Origin: Arcanobacterium_A bovis
GTDB lineage: Bacteria; Actinomycetota; Actinomycetes; Actinomycetales; Actinomycetaceae
Length of the DNA stretch: 64,000 nt
Assembly (NCBI RefSeq): GCF_042655305.1
Contig: NZ_JBHSLR010000009.1
Direction: 5' to 3' (one strand)
The notes under the pieces are model-generated. The model saw only the letters and a list, made by a program, of their open reading frames with translations, was not told where the DNA came from and made no database searches. Shown piece by piece: positions 63,016 through 64,000 of this stretch; positions within the stretch are counted from its first letter, which is position 1; every line of letters starts with the position of its first letter. The position numbers were made by a program, and so were the translations under genes.

Positions 63016-63807
63016 CTATTGGTCAGTTTTTACTTCAATATCAAGCTCGTCAATAACGGGTTTTGGCTGATCCCACAACGACTGCGCCTTCTTCGTGTCA
63101 GTTTCGGAGTGTGCGCCGCATCCATGATCGAGCGACACTACACGCCCATCAAAAGGCGACCACTCGTTGGCGCAAACGCCGAAAAGTTGGCGAGCTGATC
63201 CGTCCATCTTCATAAAGAAACCGCACGAGGCACATTGCGCCTGTGCATCGCGAGTTCCCTGGTTGCGAGGTCCAGAATCAGAGCGATACCAGCGGCGGAA
63301 TGCTGCGGCACGTCCGGCGTCAGACAAAACGCGAGCACGACCCAGTCCCACCTCCCACTGCACCGCCGCATCAGCATCGACGCCTGTTTCCTCGTAGCCC
63401 TGCATGAGATCGAAATCGTAGGCCTGCAAACGCGCGTCGTCCGGCTTGTACGGAAGCCGATCTGACGGCCCAATATCGGCAGGTGAGAGCCTATCTGCCC
63501 AAGGAATCCACTCCGGAGCTAAGAGTGCATCTTCGCCCGGACGAAGCGAAACTTCGCTGATCGTAATATCGTTTTTCCGAGGAGCACGCGAGAGCGTTAC
63601 CGTCCAAAACCAGCCACGATACCCAGGCATGAGGCACACGAATGCGTGGGTAACAACCCGCTCACCTTCTTGCACAAGACCAGCGTGATCGCCGATGTGT
63701 TTTTCTTGTGTAATGTCGAAAAGAGCTTCCCGAGCTGCATCAATTGCCTGGGCGAGAATCTTTTCTTTTGTGAGCTTCTGGCGTGGATAGATACGGTTCT
63801 CAGACAT
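63016..63807 (-). CDS. DUF3027 protein with zinc-binding cysteines
   Basis: 263 residues; AGAGGAT before the ATG. N-terminal helix LTKEKILAQAIDAAREALF, then FVCLMPGYRGWFWTVTLSRA and LRPGEDALLAPEWIPWADRL, hallmarks of the actinobacterial DUF3027 family. Near the end ASCGFFMKMDGS, FGVCANEWSPFDGRVV and HGCGAHSE supply a treble of cysteines for zinc. It overlaps the stop of the next upstream gene by 8 bases. Function unknown. Confidence 0.85.
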   Translation of the reverse strand: MSENRIYPRQKLTKEKILAQAIDAAREALFDITQEKHIGDHAGLVQEGERVVTHAFVCLMPGYRGWFWTVTLSRAPRKNDITISEVSLRPGEDALLAPEWIPWADRLSPADIGPSDRLPYKPDDARLQAYDFDLMQGYEETGVDADAAVQWEVGLGRARVLSDAGRAAAFRRWYRSDSGPRNQGTRDAQAQCASCGFFMKMDGSARQLFGVCANEWSPFDGRVVSLDHGCGAHSETDTKKAQSLWDQPKPVIDELDIEVKTDQ

Positions 63808-64000
63808 CGAAATCCTCTGCTAAAGCACGCAAGGCCTGTGCAATACGTGGGCCTCCATCGGGGTAGCGTCCACGGTGCAATTGAGTCGAAGCGTGATCGA
63901 GAATTTTGATGAGATCCTCAATGAGCGGCACGATCTCTTCAGGCGAACGGCGATTCTTTTCGGCCAAAGACTCTTCTTTACGAATCACTGATACCTGCAA
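63800..64000 (-). CDS. Hypothetical protein, C-terminal part (cut by the window end)
   Basis: At least 66 residues, open to the edge of the window. Helical and charged: RSPEEIVPLIEDLIKILDHA and PRIAQALRALAEDFDV. Its stop overlaps the DUF3027 start (ATGTCTGA), so the two form an operon. Not recognised. Confidence 0.5.
   Translation of the reverse strand: MQVSVIRKEESLAEKNRRSPEEIVPLIEDLIKILDHASTQLHRGRYPDGGPRIAQALRALAEDFDV

Overview
The window looks like a chromosomal segment of an actinobacterium of intermediate GC content, most probably of the Actinomycetaceae (Arcanobacterium/Trueperella-like). That placement is inferred from family content: a choice-of-anchor/TIGR03769-type surface protein, a DUF3027 protein, a DtxR/IdeR regulator, an MT0933-type antitoxin, a MoeA/Glp-GlpR pair beside 5-formyl-THF cyclo-ligase and mscL (an arrangement known from corynebacteria and mycobacteria), an LAxTG-type sorting signal, and several genes that appear to be leaderless.

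Region by region. (1) 1-5.5 kb: the end of a sensor kinase and its NarL-type response regulator; an SmtB/CzrA-like zinc sensor overlapping a duplicated His-rich metal-binding protein; ahpC-ahpF peroxide defence; a TetR/PH-like pair; an MT0933-type antitoxin-like protein. (2) 5.7-10.4 kb: accessory genes: an Abi_2 abortive-infection protein, a small winged-helix protein, a WYL regulator, an ADP-ribosylglycohydrolase with an unusual insert, and a HEPN-like protein. (3) 10.7-23.9 kb: a long co-directional defence island. It holds an SNF2 helicase, a type III Mod methyltransferase, a type III Res helicase-nuclease, an Abi/UG-type reverse transcriptase, an ImmA/IrrE-like protein that has lost its HExxH motif, an overlapping PIN toxin-like nuclease, a membrane protein with a C-terminal zinc ribbon, and a GIY-YIG/DUF4357 nuclease. 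This is the best candidate for an undescribed composite system. (4) 24-26 kb: an AlbA_2/Schlafen-type ATP-binding regulator and a small unknown gene, each preceded by an array of TTTACACTCT iterons.

(5) 26-41 kb: cell-surface genes: a metal-linked surface-anchored protein under a Zur-like palindrome, an LD-carboxypeptidase, a YagU-like membrane protein, a patatin-like lipase, a 1705-residue SdrD_B/DUF11-repeat LAxTG adhesin, a frameshifted trypsin-like protease, an AmiD-type amidase and a Dcu-type C4-dicarboxylate transporter. (6) 41-43.6 kb: structured intergenic DNA, small unknown genes and two decayed gene fragments. (7) 43.6-64 kb: conserved core: tRNA-Ala(CGC), GlpR, Glp/MoeA, 5-FCL, an SAF/CpaB-like protein, mscL, a giant helicase-like protein with degenerate ATPase motifs and a C-terminal nuclease fold, an AAA_14/DUF4143 ATPase preceded by 23-bp tandem repeats, tRNA-Arg(CCT), a tandem UspA protein, a secreted NlpC/P60 hydrolase with MtrA-like boxes, DtxR, SerC, an NCS2 purine permease, ManA and DUF3027.

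An imperfectly palindromic 73-bp element occurs twice in opposite orientations, at 30579 and 59868, each time at or just past the stop codon of a gene. No CRISPR array, rRNA operon, transposase or integrase was seen.
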